Notes: a model not told the origin generated them from the letters alone. Counted from the first letter of the stretch, positions 7,318 through 18,313 are shown. The stretch is DNA of 64,000 nucleotides from Pseudomonas tumuqii (GCF_013184545.1 NZ_JAAOJA010000017.1:1-64000); one strand, 5' to 3'. Program-made: numbers and translations.

Positions 7318-8982
7318 ATGAGCAAGCCAGAGATTGTCGCCGCTTCGAACTTTCTTCGTCCCATCGTCCAGGCCGATCTGGACGCCGGCAAGCACACGAA
7401 AATCATCACCCGTTTCCCGCCGGAGCCCAACGGCTACCTGCATATCGGCCATGCCAAGTCGATCTGCCTGAACTTCGGCCTGGCCAAGGAGTTTGGCGGC
7501 GAGTGCAACCTGCGCTTCGACGACACCAACCCGGCCAAGGAAGACCAGGAATACATCGACGCGATCAAGAGCGACGTGCAGTGGCTGGGCTTCCAGTGGG
7601 CCGGCGAGGAGCGTTACGCCTCCAACTATTTCGACCAGTTACATGACTGGGCCGTCGAGCTGATCAAGGCCGGCAAGGCCTACGTCTGTGACCTGTCGCC
7701 CGATGAGGCGCGCCAGTACCGCGGCAATCTGACCGAGCCGGGCAAGAACAGCCCGTTCCGCGAGCGCTCGGTGGAGGAGAACCTCGAGCTGTTCGCCCGC
7801 ATGAAGGCCGGCGAATTCCCCGATGGCGCGCGTGCCCTGCGCGCGAAAATCGACATGGCCTCGCCGAACATGAACCTGCGCGATCCGATTCTCTACCGCA
7901 TCCGCCATGCCCATCACCATCAGACCGGTGACAAGTGGTGCATCTACCCGAGCTATGACTTTACCCATGGCCAGTCGGACGCCATCGAGGGTATTACCCA
8001 CTCGATCTGCACCCTGGAGTTCGAGGATCATCGCCCGCTCTACGAGTGGTTCCTCGACAATCTGCCGGTGCCGGCCAAGCCGCGTCAGTACGAGTTCGCC
8101 CGTCTCAACCTGAACTACACCATCACCAGCAAGCGCCGGCTCAAGCAGTTGGTCGATGAGGGCCATGTGCAGGGTTGGGACGACCCGCGCATGTCGACCC
8201 TCAGCGGTTATCGTCGTCGCGGCTACACCCCGGGTTCGATTCGGACCTTCTGCGACATGGTCGGCGTCAATCGCGCTGGCGGCCTGGTGGATATCGGCAT
8301 GCTCGAATTCGCCATTCGCGAAGACCTCGATGCCTCTGCCTCGCGAGCCATGTGCGTATTGCGCCCGCTGAAAGTAGTGATCACCAATTACCCCGAAGGT
8401 CAGGTGGAAAATCTCGAGCTGGCGCGCCATCCCAAGCAGGACATGGGCGTACGTCAGTTGCCGTTTGCCCGCGAGATCTATATCGACGCCGGCGACTTCG
8501 AGGAAGTCCCGCCTGCCGGTTTCAAGCGCCTGATTCCCGGTGGCGAAGCCCGCTTGCGTGGCAGCTACGTGATCCGTGCCGACGAGGCCATCAAGGACGC
8601 CGCGGGCAATATCGTCGAACTGCGCTGCAGCTACGACGAAAATACCCTGGGCAAGAACCCGGAGGGGCGCAAGGTCAAGGGCGTGATCCATTGGGTGCCG
8701 GCCGCTGCCAGCATCGAGTGCGAAGTGCGCTTGTACGACCGCCTGTTCCGCTCGCCGACCCCGGAAAAAGCAGAAGAGGGCAGCAGCTTCCTCGACAACA
8801 TCAATCCCGAGTCGCTGGTGGTACTCAAGGGCTGTCGCGCCGAGCCGTCGCTGGCCCAGGCCCAGCCTGAGGAGCGCTTCCAGTTCGAGCGTGAAGGCTA
8901 CTTCTGCGCCGACATCAAGGACAGCAAGCCCGGTGCCCCGGTGTTCAACCGGACCGTGACTCTGCGCGACTCCTGGGCCTAA
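7318..8982 (+). CDS. glnS: Glutaminyl-tRNA synthetase
   Basis: GlnRS charges tRNA-Gln in the cytoplasm and is essential. The 554-residue class I synthetase has PEPNGYLHIGHAKS (HIGH motif) near the N-terminus and a KMSKS-like ITSKRRLKQ. It also has long runs typical of gammaproteobacterial GlnRS, such as YDFTHGQSDAIEGITHS, and C-terminal beta-barrels for anticodon recognition. The start is ATG 7318, preceded by AAGGA; in-frame ATGs at 7288 and 7303 would add non-conserved residues. The leader contains the group II intron, whose 3' splice site is 48 nt before the start. cysS follows after 62 nt, probably co-transcribed. Confidence 0.97.
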   Translation: MSKPEIVAASNFLRPIVQADLDAGKHTKIITRFPPEPNGYLHIGHAKSICLNFGLAKEFGGECNLRFDDTNPAKEDQEYIDAIKSDVQWLGFQWAGEERYASNYFDQLHDWAVELIKAGKAYVCDLSPDEARQYRGNLTEPGKNSPFRERSVEENLELFARMKAGEFPDGARALRAKIDMASPNMNLRDPILYRIRHAHHHQTGDKWCIYPSYDFTHGQSDAIEGITHSICTLEFEDHRPLYEWFLDNLPVPAKPRQYEFARLNLNYTITSKRRLKQLVDEGHVQGWDDPRMSTLSGYRRRGYTPGSIRTFCDMVGVNRAGGLVDIGMLEFAIREDLDASASRAMCVLRPLKVVITNYPEGQVENLELARHPKQDMGVRQLPFAREIYIDAGDFEEVPPAGFKRLIPGGEARLRGSYVIRADEAIKDAAGNIVELRCSYDENTLGKNPEGRKVKGVIHWVPAAASIECEVRLYDRLFRSPTPEKAEEGSSFLDNINPESLVVLKGCRAEPSLAQAQPEERFQFEREGYFCADIKDSKPGAPVFNRTVTLRDSWA

Positions 8983-9044
8983 AGCCCAGGCGCTCTGATT
9001 AGAACCGGGCCGGTACGCCGGCCCGTGGTTTCCAAGGATTCCCG

Positions 9045-10427
9045 ATGCTCTCGATCTACAACACGCTGACCAAAAGCAAAGACGTCTTCAAACCGCTGCT
9101 GGACAACCAGGTGCGCATCTACGTGTGCGGCATGACGGTTTACGACTTCTGTCATATCGGTCATGCGCGGGTGATGGTGGCGTTCGATGTGGTGACCCGC
9201 TGGCTGCGCCATCGCGGCTATGAGGTGACCTATGTGCGCAATATCACCGACATCGACGACAAGATCATCAGGCGCGCCAACGACAATGGCGAGCCGTTCG
9301 AGGCCCTGGTCGAGCGCATGATCGCCGCGATGCACGAGGATGAGGCGCGCCTGAATGTGCTGCGTCCGGATCAGGAGCCGCGTGCCACCGAGCACATCGC
9401 CGGCATGCACGCGATGATCCAGACCCTGATCGACAAGGGCTTCGCCTACGCGCCGGGCAATGGCGACGTGTATTACCGGGTCGGCAAGTTCGTCGGCTAT
9501 GGCAAGCTGTCGCGCAAGAAGATCGAAGACCTGAAAGTCGGTGCACGCATCGAAGTCGACGAAGCCAAGCAGGATCCGCTGGATTTCGTCCTGTGGAAGG
9601 GCGTCAAGCCCGGCGAGCCGAGCTGGCCGTCGCCCTGGGGCGCGGGCCGGCCGGGCTGGCACATCGAGTGCTCGGTGATGTCCACCTGCTGCCTGGGCGA
9701 GACCTTCGACATTCATGGCGGCGGCCCGGATCTGGTGTTCCCCCACCACGAAAACGAGATCGCGCAGAGCGAGGCGGCCACCGGCAAGCTCTACGCCAAC
9801 GCCTGGATGCACGCCGGCGCGGTACGGGTGGATGGCGAGAAGATGTCCAAGAGTCTGGGCAATTTCTTCACCATCCGCGAGGTGCTGGAGAAGTACCACC
9901 CGGAAGTGGTGCGCTACCTGCTGGTGTCCAGCCACTACCGCAGCCCGATCAACTACTCGGAAGACAGCCTCAAGGAAGCCAAGGGCGCCCTAGAGCGTTT
10001 CTACAATGCGCTTAAGGGGTTGCCAGCAGTGCCTGCTGCCGGTGGCGAAGCCTTCGTCGAGCGTTTCGGTGCGGCCATGGACGACGACTTCAATTCGCCG
10101 GAGGCCTGCGCCGTGTTGTTCGAACTGGCCCGCGAGATCAACCGTCTGCGCGAAAGCGATCTGCAGGCCGCCGCCGGCCTGGCGGCACGCCTGAAGGAAC
10201 TGGCCGGGGTGCTCGGCGTGTTGCAACTCGAACCCGAGGCTTTCCTTCAGGCCGGTGCCGCCGGCAAGGTCGATGCCGCCGAGGTTGAGGCGCTGATCGC
10301 CGCACGCCTGCAAGCCCGCGCCGAGAAGAACTGGGGCGAGTCCGACCGTATCCGCGATCAGCTAAGCGCCATGGGCGTGGTGCTGGAAGACGGCAAGGGT
10401 GGCACCACCTGGCGCTTGGCTGAATAG
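9045..10427 (+). CDS. cysS: Cysteinyl-tRNA synthetase
   Basis: CysRS charges tRNA-Cys in the cytoplasm. The 460-residue class I enzyme shows the zinc-binding Cys and HIGH region (VCGMTVYDFCHIGHARV), the second zinc segment around GWHIECSVMS, and KMSKS in GEKMSKSLGNFF. Length is normal. AAGGA lies upstream of the ATG. It follows glnS, giving a two-synthetase unit closed by a terminator at 10444. In P. aeruginosa folD comes next (from memory); here about 10 kb of accessory genes intervene. Confidence 0.97.
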   Translation: MLSIYNTLTKSKDVFKPLLDNQVRIYVCGMTVYDFCHIGHARVMVAFDVVTRWLRHRGYEVTYVRNITDIDDKIIRRANDNGEPFEALVERMIAAMHEDEARLNVLRPDQEPRATEHIAGMHAMIQTLIDKGFAYAPGNGDVYYRVGKFVGYGKLSRKKIEDLKVGARIEVDEAKQDPLDFVLWKGVKPGEPSWPSPWGAGRPGWHIECSVMSTCCLGETFDIHGGGPDLVFPHHENEIAQSEAATGKLYANAWMHAGAVRVDGEKMSKSLGNFFTIREVLEKYHPEVVRYLLVSSHYRSPINYSEDSLKEAKGALERFYNALKGLPAVPAAGGEAFVERFGAAMDDDFNSPEACAVLFELAREINRLRESDLQAAAGLAARLKELAGVLGVLQLEPEAFLQAGAAGKVDAAEVEALIAARLQARAEKNWGESDRIRDQLSAMGVVLEDGKGGTTWRLAE

Positions 10428-10443
10428 GCGACGGGGAAATTGA

Positions 10444-10466
10444 AAAAGGCCGCAATGCGGCCTTTT
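10444..10466. terminator. Rho-independent terminator after cysS
   Basis: A stem AAAAGGCCGC/GCGGCCTTTT with a 3-nt loop lies 16 nt after the cysS stop. It is symmetrical, so it may also serve the convergent small gene at 10497. Confidence 0.85.
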
Positions 10467-10496
10467 CCATGTTCAGGAAGCGGTAATCAAGGCGCC

Positions 10497-10805
10497 TTAA
10501 TCAACTGCCGCATACATCTCCATCGTGCCTTGCAGGTATTTCAGGACCGTGTCGAAAGCGTCGTCATTCGAGCGCGCCAGCATGGTCTTGCTCTGCGGGT
10601 GAAGCGACTCCGGTACGGCATAGCCCAGGGCGATTTGCGATAGCACCAGGTCATCGTCGAGCTGGTTGCGCGAAGCGACGCGATGCTGCACCTGGGCAAC
10701 CTCGGCATCGAACCAGTCGGAACCGGTATCAGCCTGTACCAGCGGTGTCGAGGCGGTGGCAAGAAGGGCGCCCGCAGCGATGAGAATTCGCATAGAAGAT
10801 TTCAT
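10497..10805 (-). CDS. Small exported protein of unknown function
   Basis: This is a 102-residue protein with a clear Sec signal: a basic start (MKSSMR), a hydrophobic stretch ILIAAGALLATAS, and a likely cleavage after VQA near residue 25. The mature part is about 76 residues, acidic and amphipathic (DWFDAEVAQVQHRVASRNQLDDDLVLSQIALGY) with no cysteine, so a small periplasmic helical protein is likely. I do not recognise the family. The second of two adjacent ATGs (10803-10805) is chosen because GGAGG lies 5 nt before it; the first ATG leaves only 2 nt. A TATAGT-like -10 is present near 10870 on the reverse strand. Confidence 0.75.
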   Translation of the reverse strand: MKSSMRILIAAGALLATASTPLVQADTGSDWFDAEVAQVQHRVASRNQLDDDLVLSQIALGYAVPESLHPQSKTMLARSNDDAFDTVLKYLQGTMEMYAAVD

Positions 10806-11073
10806 CATGGCCTCCGTTAGGCTGTATGGACGGCATCGATAACGCATCAATGACATCTTTATAACTATAGGATGCAGCGGAAGGCGCGTGGCGACCGCTC
10901 GGCGGTGGACGCAGCACCAGCCGCGTACTCGACGGCCTGCACGTCGCTGCCAGTCTCGCGGCATGCATGCTAGAAGGGCTCGGGTCGGTCCGCTGTTTGG
11001 CGGGCCGCTTTCGGGCGGCCTGGTTGTTTTTCGCAGGTCTATTGATTGAACGAAGCGATAGCCGTTGCGTCGC

Positions 11074-12024
11074 TCAATTCCATAGCCAGTTCCACACGCC
11101 AGGCAGGCGGGCATACTGCAGCGGGTCGCCCAGGGTGCGCTTCAGCGCCGCGTGTTCGAGAGCGTCGCGCTGGTCGTAGAACGGCTTGGTCGCGGTGGCC
11201 AGTCCCACGTCCGCGGCCACATCCAGGAGAATCTGCAGGTACTCCTGCATATGCCGTGCGGTGTAGGGGTTGAGGTCATGGAAGGTCACGACCACCGGGA
11301 TGACGCCATCCACCACAGGCATGCTGCTGGCTTGGATCTGTGTCGCTATCAGTGCCAGTTGGGTGCGCAGGTTGCTGCGCCGGCGCAGGCTGCCGTTGAT
11401 GCCCCAGGTCTTGCCATCGTTGGCACTCAGGTCGGTCAGCAGCAAATGCAGGCCATGGGCCCGATAGGCGGCGAAGGTGCGTTGGTTGTAATTCCAGAAC
11501 GGTGGCCGTACCAGGCGCGGCGGCTTGCCGCTGACGGCACTGAGGTCGGCCACGCCATCGCGTAGCGACTGCTCCAGCTCGGTCGGGCTGAGGAAGCGGT
11601 GATTGGCGTGCCTGGGGGTGGCGGTGTGAAAACCCAGCAAGTGGCCGTCTTTCTGCTGCCGACGCAACAGCGCCTGCCCCTGAGCGCTGCCGCCGGCGTA
11701 GGGCGCGCGCGTCTGGATAAAGAACAGCGCCTTGATCCCGGGCTGGACGGGGTTGTCCGCCAGGGCGTCGAGAATCTGCCGGGTCGGGTTGACCCCCAGG
11801 CTCCCGCTCGGGCCGTCGTCGAAGCTCAGCAAAAAGCGTATCGGCGCAATTCCGGGTGATGGCTGGGGCGGTGGCGCGCTGACGCAGGCACTCAGCAGCA
11901 CCAGCGCGACAATCACGCCGCCCCATGGACGCAGTTTGCGGGGCGCAGGGCAACACCATGCCAATGCTCGTGACGTGGCGGCTGTAAGGCGGGGGGTAAG
12001 ACTCATCGGGGCGTTTTGACTCAT
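11074..12024 (-). CDS. Polysaccharide deacetylase-family lipoprotein (NodB/CE4-like)
   Basis: The 316-residue product has a long basic leader, a hydrophobic stretch GGVIVALVLL and a lipobox LSAC with Cys47, so it is probably a lipoprotein. The mature part is a carbohydrate esterase 4 domain. FLLSFDDGPS (Asp69-Asp70) gives the metal and catalytic aspartates, GFHTATPRH (His133, His139) resembles the metal-binding HxxxH motif but is stretched, RPPFWNYN is motif 3, and VVVTFHD is near the end. It may de-N-acetylate an envelope or capsular glycan; the substrate is unknown. No strong ribosome-binding site precedes the ATG, and ATG 12006 is an alternative start. Confidence 0.8.
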   Translation of the reverse strand: MSQNAPMSLTPRLTAATSRALAWCCPAPRKLRPWGGVIVALVLLSACVSAPPPQPSPGIAPIRFLLSFDDGPSGSLGVNPTRQILDALADNPVQPGIKALFFIQTRAPYAGGSAQGQALLRRQQKDGHLLGFHTATPRHANHRFLSPTELEQSLRDGVADLSAVSGKPPRLVRPPFWNYNQRTFAAYRAHGLHLLLTDLSANDGKTWGINGSLRRRSNLRTQLALIATQIQASSMPVVDGVIPVVVTFHDLNPYTARHMQEYLQILLDVAADVGLATATKPFYDQRDALEHAALKRTLGDPLQYARLPGVWNWLWN

Positions 12025-12276
12025 GAAGACGGCGACGAAGGGTACAGCAGTCAGAACAGTTCGGTGGTTGCAGTGAGTGCCAGCAGCTGCTGGCTAACGA
12101 CTGGAAACAGAAGGTCAGGCGCGAGCTGTTGGTGGGTTACTGAGTTCGACAGCCGTCGACGGTTATAGATCCATTGCCGCCGCTGAAGACCCTTGGGCGC
12201 GATGCGTTGTTGGCGGTTGCTGTTAATCCGTCGCTTAAGCGTCGTATCCGCGCTTGCCGTGCATGAACGCTGCGTG

Positions 12277-14142
12277 TCACACCTTCAAACCCTGCGCTCT
12301 CAAGCGCTTGTAAAGCGTATTCCGGCTCACTCCAAGAATTCGAGCCAGGTGCGAAATATTTCCGCCACACGCCTGGTACTGGCTCGCCAGGTCATCATCG
12401 CCGGCGGTCAATAAGCCTGTCTGCAGCGGTTGGCCATGCACCGACTCCCTGGTGTTCTCATCCTGTAGATCGGCGAAAAAATCATCCGGCAGATGCTCCG
12501 GTTGAATCGGCTGGTCGTCGGCCATGGCCAGGGCGATCTGCAGCACGCTGCTCAGTTGGCGCAGGTTGCCGGGCCAGGGGTGGCGTTCGAACAGTTGCAT
12601 CACCTCGGCGCTGGGCTTGGCCCATTGCTGGGGTTCGCGTTGGTATTCCCAGATGCGTTGCACCATGGCGGCTTTGTCGGTGCGTTCGCGCAGCGGCGGC
12701 AGTTCCAGGTTGAGGCCACTGATGCGGTAATAGAGGTCCTGGCGGAACAGGCCGGCATCGACGTCGTGGCGCAGGGAGCGGTTGGTGGCGGAGATCAGGC
12801 GGATATCCACCGGGTAGAGTTCGCTGCTGCCCAGCGGTTGCACGCAGCGTTCCTGCAATACCCGCAGCAAGCGGGCTTGCACGCGTAGCGGCATGTCGCC
12901 GATTTCATCGAGAAACAGCGTGCCTTTGTGGGCCTTGCGAATCAGGCCGACGCTGCCTTTCTGGTTGGCGCCGGTGAAGGCGCCTTTCTCGTAGCCGAAC
13001 AGTTCGGATTCCACCAGTTCGGCGGGGATGGCCGCGCAGTTGACTGCGATCAGTGCGTGTTTGGCGCGGGAGCTGGCGTGGTGCAGGGCTTTGACGAACA
13101 CCTCCTTGCCGACGCCGGTTTCGCCGTGGACCAGGATCGGAATGTCTTTTTCCAGCAGGCGTTCGGCCTGGCGCACGGCTTTATCGACTCGTGGGTCGCC
13201 GAGGTTGATCGAGGCCAGGGTAAAGCCTTTGCTGTTGTCTTCGGGCTCGACGGGCGGACGGAAATCCCTGGCCTGGATCGGTGTCGGCTGATGCGGGCGT
13301 TTGACCTGGGCGTGGAAGCGGAAACGGCCACCGGCGCGCAGATTGAAGGGCAGGGCTTCGGGTTGATTGAGCAAGTGTTGCAGGGGCGCATCGAACAGGC
13401 TTTCGATATTCACCCGCGCCAGGCCGACGCCGAGCAGGCTGTCGGCGCGGCGGTTGGCCGAGACCACCTGGCCTTGGTCATCGAAAATCAGCAGCCCGGC
13501 CCAGGGGCTGTCGAGGTTGTCCAGGCTGGTATTGAAGCTGAGCTGGAAGTAGCGCTGCTGGAACAGGTTGAGGATCAGGCGATTTTCCACCGACTGGCTC
13601 ATCATCTTGACCATGCCCAGGGTGTGGGAGGGCGGCAGGTAGCTGTCGCTGGAGACGTCCAGCACCGCGATCATCTGCCGCTGTTCGTCGAAGATCGGCG
13701 AGGCCGAGCCGGTCATGAAACGGTTGGCCTTGAGGAAGTGTTCATCGTGCTGGATATGCACCGGCTGGGCGCAGCTCAGGGCGGTGCCTATGGCATTGGT
13801 GCCGGTGTAGCGCTCCAGCCAGCTGGCCCCGGCGACGAAGCCGGGCGCACGACTGGGCTCGATGAAGCGTTGGTCGCCCCAGGACTGCAGTACCTGGCCC
13901 TGCTTGTCGGCGAGCATGATCAGGCAATTGGAATTGGCCAGGATGTTGCCGTAGTAGGGCAGCACTTCCTTATGGGTGGTGTGCACCAGGGCGTGCTGGC
14001 TTTCCAGCAGGGCAGAGACTTCGCCTGGGCTGGGCTGGGTGAAGATGGGCGTGCTCTGGTGAGTCAGGCCGAAGTCGCGGCAACGCGACCAGGAGTCCTG
14101 AATGATGGTCTCGTGGGGCAGGGCACTGGCAGCTTCAGCCAT
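12277..14142 (-). CDS. Sigma-54-dependent activator, AcoR type (GAF-PAS-AAA+-Fis)
   Basis: This 621-residue enhancer-binding protein activates RNA polymerase holding sigma-54. A GAF-like sensor spans about 60-190, a PAS-like segment (LLIFDDQGQVVSANRRADSLLG) about 210-260, and the AAA+ domain about 310-545. The AAA+ domain has Walker A GETGVGKE (340-347), GAFTGA (387-392), which contacts sigma-54, and Walker B GTLFLDEIGD. The C-terminal Fis-type helix-turn-helix ends in ILGVSRNTLYKRLRAQGLKV. The layout matches AcoR-family regulators, many of which respond to alcohols, acetoin or related compounds. It is divergent from the ABC importer operon, whose upstream region has a sigma-54 promoter and tandem repeats, so that operon is its likely target. 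The inducer is unknown. Confidence 0.9.
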   Translation of the reverse strand: MAEAASALPHETIIQDSWSRCRDFGLTHQSTPIFTQPSPGEVSALLESQHALVHTTHKEVLPYYGNILANSNCLIMLADKQGQVLQSWGDQRFIEPSRAPGFVAGASWLERYTGTNAIGTALSCAQPVHIQHDEHFLKANRFMTGSASPIFDEQRQMIAVLDVSSDSYLPPSHTLGMVKMMSQSVENRLILNLFQQRYFQLSFNTSLDNLDSPWAGLLIFDDQGQVVSANRRADSLLGVGLARVNIESLFDAPLQHLLNQPEALPFNLRAGGRFRFHAQVKRPHQPTPIQARDFRPPVEPEDNSKGFTLASINLGDPRVDKAVRQAERLLEKDIPILVHGETGVGKEVFVKALHHASSRAKHALIAVNCAAIPAELVESELFGYEKGAFTGANQKGSVGLIRKAHKGTLFLDEIGDMPLRVQARLLRVLQERCVQPLGSSELYPVDIRLISATNRSLRHDVDAGLFRQDLYYRISGLNLELPPLRERTDKAAMVQRIWEYQREPQQWAKPSAEVMQLFERHPWPGNLRQLSSVLQIALAMADDQPIQPEHLPDDFFADLQDENTRESVHGQPLQTGLLTAGDDDLASQYQACGGNISHLARILGVSRNTLYKRLRAQGLKV

Positions 14143-14235
14143 GACGAAGGTCTCGCAGTGGTCTTGTTGTTATGGGGGCTCGCTCTCTGTCGGGCCGTAG
14201 CCAGTGTCGCCTATGGCTGTTCAAAGTCAACGCTT

Positions 14236-14278
14236 CGACTGTTCAGTTGTTCATGATCGACTGTGCAAAATTGTTCAT
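14236..14278 (+). repeat. Tandem repeats, candidate enhancer (UAS) for the sigma-54 regulator
   Basis: Two direct units, 14236-14254 and 14258-14278, share CGACTGTKCA at the left and TTGTTCAT at the right. A further TGTTCA lies just upstream at about 14218. They sit 75-117 nt ahead of the sigma-54 promoter and in the leader of the divergent regulator, the usual place for an enhancer-binding protein site. Binding is inferred. Confidence 0.6.
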
Positions 14279-14352
14279 TTACGAAAATTGTGTGAACTGG
14301 GTAATTCAATAAATCATATATAAATCAGTCTATTAGGTTTTTATTAGGTGCT

Positions 14353-14368
14353 TGGCACGAAACTCGCC
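14353..14368 (+). promoter_or_regulatory. Sigma-54 (-24/-12) promoter of the ABC importer operon
   Basis: TGGCAC (14353-14358), 5 nt, then TCGCC (14364-14368) matches the consensus TGGCAC-N5-TTGCW with the invariant GG and GC correctly spaced and one mismatch (C for T). It lies 48 nt before the first start codon of the operon. Confidence 0.75.
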
Positions 14369-14416
14369 TTGTCACTGGACAGCTAGAAAGCAAATAACAA
14401 GAAAATAGGACGGCCC

Positions 14417-15511
14417 ATGTCACTTACGCTTGAGCATGTCACGCGCATCATCGATCAGCAGGTGCACATCGACGACGCCTGCCTGAGTTTCGAACCCGGT
14501 TCCTTCAATGTGTTGCTCGGCCGCACCCTGTCCGGCAAGACCAGCCTGATGCGCTTGATGGCTGGCCTGGACAAGCCGAGCAGCGGGCGCATCCTGATGA
14601 ATGGCGCGGACATGACCAATGTCTCGGTACGTCAGCGCAACGTCTCCATGGTTTACCAGCAGTTCATCAATTACCCGACCCTGACGGTGTTCGAGAACAT
14701 CGCCTCGCCGCTGCGCCAAGCCGGGGTGAGCAAAGCCGAGATTCTGGAAAAGGTGCATGCCACGGCGAAGATGCTGCGCATCGAGGCCTTGCTCCAGCGC
14801 CATCCACTGGAGCTGTCCGGCGGCCAGCAGCAGCGTACGGCCATGGCCCGCGCCTTGGTCAAGGATGCCTCGCTGATTCTGTTCGACGAGCCGCTGGTCA
14901 ACCTCGATTACAAGCTGCGCGAAGAGCTGCGCCAGGAGATGCGCGAACTGTTCGCCGCGCGTCATACCATCGCCATCTACGCCACCACCGAGCCGAACGA
15001 GGCCCTGGCCCTGGGCGGCACCACCACCATCCTGCACGAGGGGCGGGTGGTGCAGAGCGGCAGGACCGCCGAGGTCTATCACCAGCCGCAGCAGGTGCTG
15101 GCCGCCGAATTGTTCTCGGAGCCGGCGATCAACCTGATGCCGGGGCGCATCGGCGCCGCTGAAGTGAGCTTCGCCGACGCCGTGCATTTTCCGCTCAACT
15201 CCGATCTGAAAAGCATCGCCGAAGGCGAGTATCGCTTCGGCGTGCGTCCCAGCCATATCGGCCTGGTGCCATCCAACGACGACGACCTGGAGCTGGCGGT
15301 GACCGTCGAGCTGGCGGAAATCAGCGGCTCGGAAACCTTTCTGCATGTGCGCAACGAGCAGTTCGTGCTGGTGCTGCACCTGCCGGGCGTGCACGAGTAC
15401 GACGTGGATACGCCGATCCTCATCTATATCCCGACCCACAAACTGTTCGTCTTCGAGGCCAATGGCCGCTTGATCCAGGCGCCGAGCCGCCGTTTAGCGA
15501 GGAGCGCCTGA
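14417..15511 (+). CDS. ABC importer ATPase 1, GlpS-like, lacking the H-loop histidine
   Basis: This 364-residue sugar/polyol-type ATPase of the MalK/UgpC class has a C-terminal regulatory TOBE region. Visible motifs are Walker A GRTLSGKT (35-42), Q-loop Gln81, canonical signature LSGGQ (133-137) and Walker B LILFDE (153-158). The H-loop position, normally VTHD, reads ATTE, so Thr191 replaces the histidine. It overlaps the second ATPase by one base (TGATG), a sign of coupled synthesis and probable heterodimerisation. With the neighbours it resembles the GlpSTPQUV glycerol importer of Rhizobium. AGGA precedes the ATG. Confidence 0.88.
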   Translation: MSLTLEHVTRIIDQQVHIDDACLSFEPGSFNVLLGRTLSGKTSLMRLMAGLDKPSSGRILMNGADMTNVSVRQRNVSMVYQQFINYPTLTVFENIASPLRQAGVSKAEILEKVHATAKMLRIEALLQRHPLELSGGQQQRTAMARALVKDASLILFDEPLVNLDYKLREELRQEMRELFAARHTIAIYATTEPNEALALGGTTTILHEGRVVQSGRTAEVYHQPQQVLAAELFSEPAINLMPGRIGAAEVSFADAVHFPLNSDLKSIAEGEYRFGVRPSHIGLVPSNDDDLELAVTVELAEISGSETFLHVRNEQFVLVLHLPGVHEYDVDTPILIYIPTHKLFVFEANGRLIQAPSRRLARSA

Positions 15512-16640
15512 TGGCCGAGATACGCTTGCACAACCTGGCGCACAGCTACAGCCGCGCACCCAACGGTGATGGGGATTATGCGATCCGCGAGATGAACCAT
15601 GTCTGGGCACAAGGCGGTGCCTATGCCTTGCTCGGCCCGTCCGGCTGCGGCAAGTCGACCCTGCTCAATATCATTTCCGGCTTGCTCAGCCCCTCCCATG
15701 GCGAGGTGCAGTTCGACGGCAAGGTGGTCAACCACCTGCACCCCGAGCAGCGCAATATCGCCCAGGTTTTCCAGTTTCCGGTGGTCTACGACACCATGAC
15801 GGTGTTCGACAACCTGGCGTTTCCGCTGCGTAATCAGGGCATGAACGAGGCCAGGATCCTGGCCAAGGTCAACGAGATCGCCGAGGTGCTGGAGCTGCAC
15901 CCGCTGTTGCGCAAGAGGGCTAGCAACCTCACCGCCGACGAGAAGCAGAAGGTCTCCATGGGCCGCGGCCTGGTGCGTGACGATGTGTCGGCGATCCTCT
16001 TCGACGAGCCGCTGACGGTGATCGACCCGCACCTGAAGTGGAAGCTGCGGCGCAAGCTCAAGCAGATCCACGAGCAGTTCAATATCACCATGGTTTACGT
16101 CACCCACGATCAGCTGGAGGCCTCGACCTTCGCCGACAAGATCGCGGTGATGTACGGCGGCCAGATCGTCCAGTTCGGCACCCCACGCGAGCTGTTCGAG
16201 CGGCCCAGCCACACCTTCGTCGGCTACTTCATCGGCAGCCCGGGGATGAATCTGATCGAGGTCAGCCGTTGCGAGGGCGGGGTGCGTTTCGCCGATACCG
16301 TGCTGCCGCTGTCACCGGCGCTGAATCAGCGCCTCGACGAGCTGCAGTGGACGTCCCTGAAAGTGGGCATTCGCCCCGAGTTCGTCCACGTCTGGGAGGG
16401 CTTCAACGAAGACGCCTTGTGCGGCGAAGTGGTGCATCTCGAAGACCTGGGCACTTACAAGATCCTCACCCTGCGCCTGGACGGGCAGTTGCTCAAGGTG
16501 CGCCTGCAGGAGGACCAGCCGGTGCCGCAGCAGCAGGTTTATCTGAGCTTCCCGGCGCAGTGGCTGATGCTCTATGCCGACGAATACCTGGTGGAAGTGT
16601 TACCGGCGCAACCTCAGTCGCAGTCATCGGAGGTGCAGCC

Positions 16641-16644
<4 letters not shown>
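15511..16644 (+). CDS. ABC importer ATPase 2, GlpT-like, with degenerate signature motif
   Basis: This is a 377-residue partner of the preceding ATPase. Walker A GPSGCGKST (42-50), Q-loop Gln88, Walker B AILFDE (161-166) and H-loop His199 (VTHDQLEA) are all normal. The signature, however, reads LTADEKQ (140-146) in place of LSGGQ, and the D-loop is altered (TVIDPHL). Together with ATPase 1 this predicts one complete site (its own Walker A/H-loop with the partner's LSGGQ) and one degenerate site. The C-terminus has the TOBE-like regulatory region. It overlaps the following permease gene as ATGA. Confidence 0.88.
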
Positions 16645-17504
<860 letters not shown>

Positions 17505-17512
17505 GGCCGACC

Positions 17513-18313
<801 letters not shown>

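Noticed and set aside
12928..14256. 442-codon open frame opposite the sigma-54 regulator
   Set aside because: Antisense shadow; it ends in the regulator's own promoter region and has no family features.
16038..16640. N-terminal extension of permease 1 upstream of 16641
   Set aside because: The extension overlaps ATPase 2 in another frame and is Arg/Pro-rich; the ATG at 16641 gives the normal permease with an ATGA overlap.
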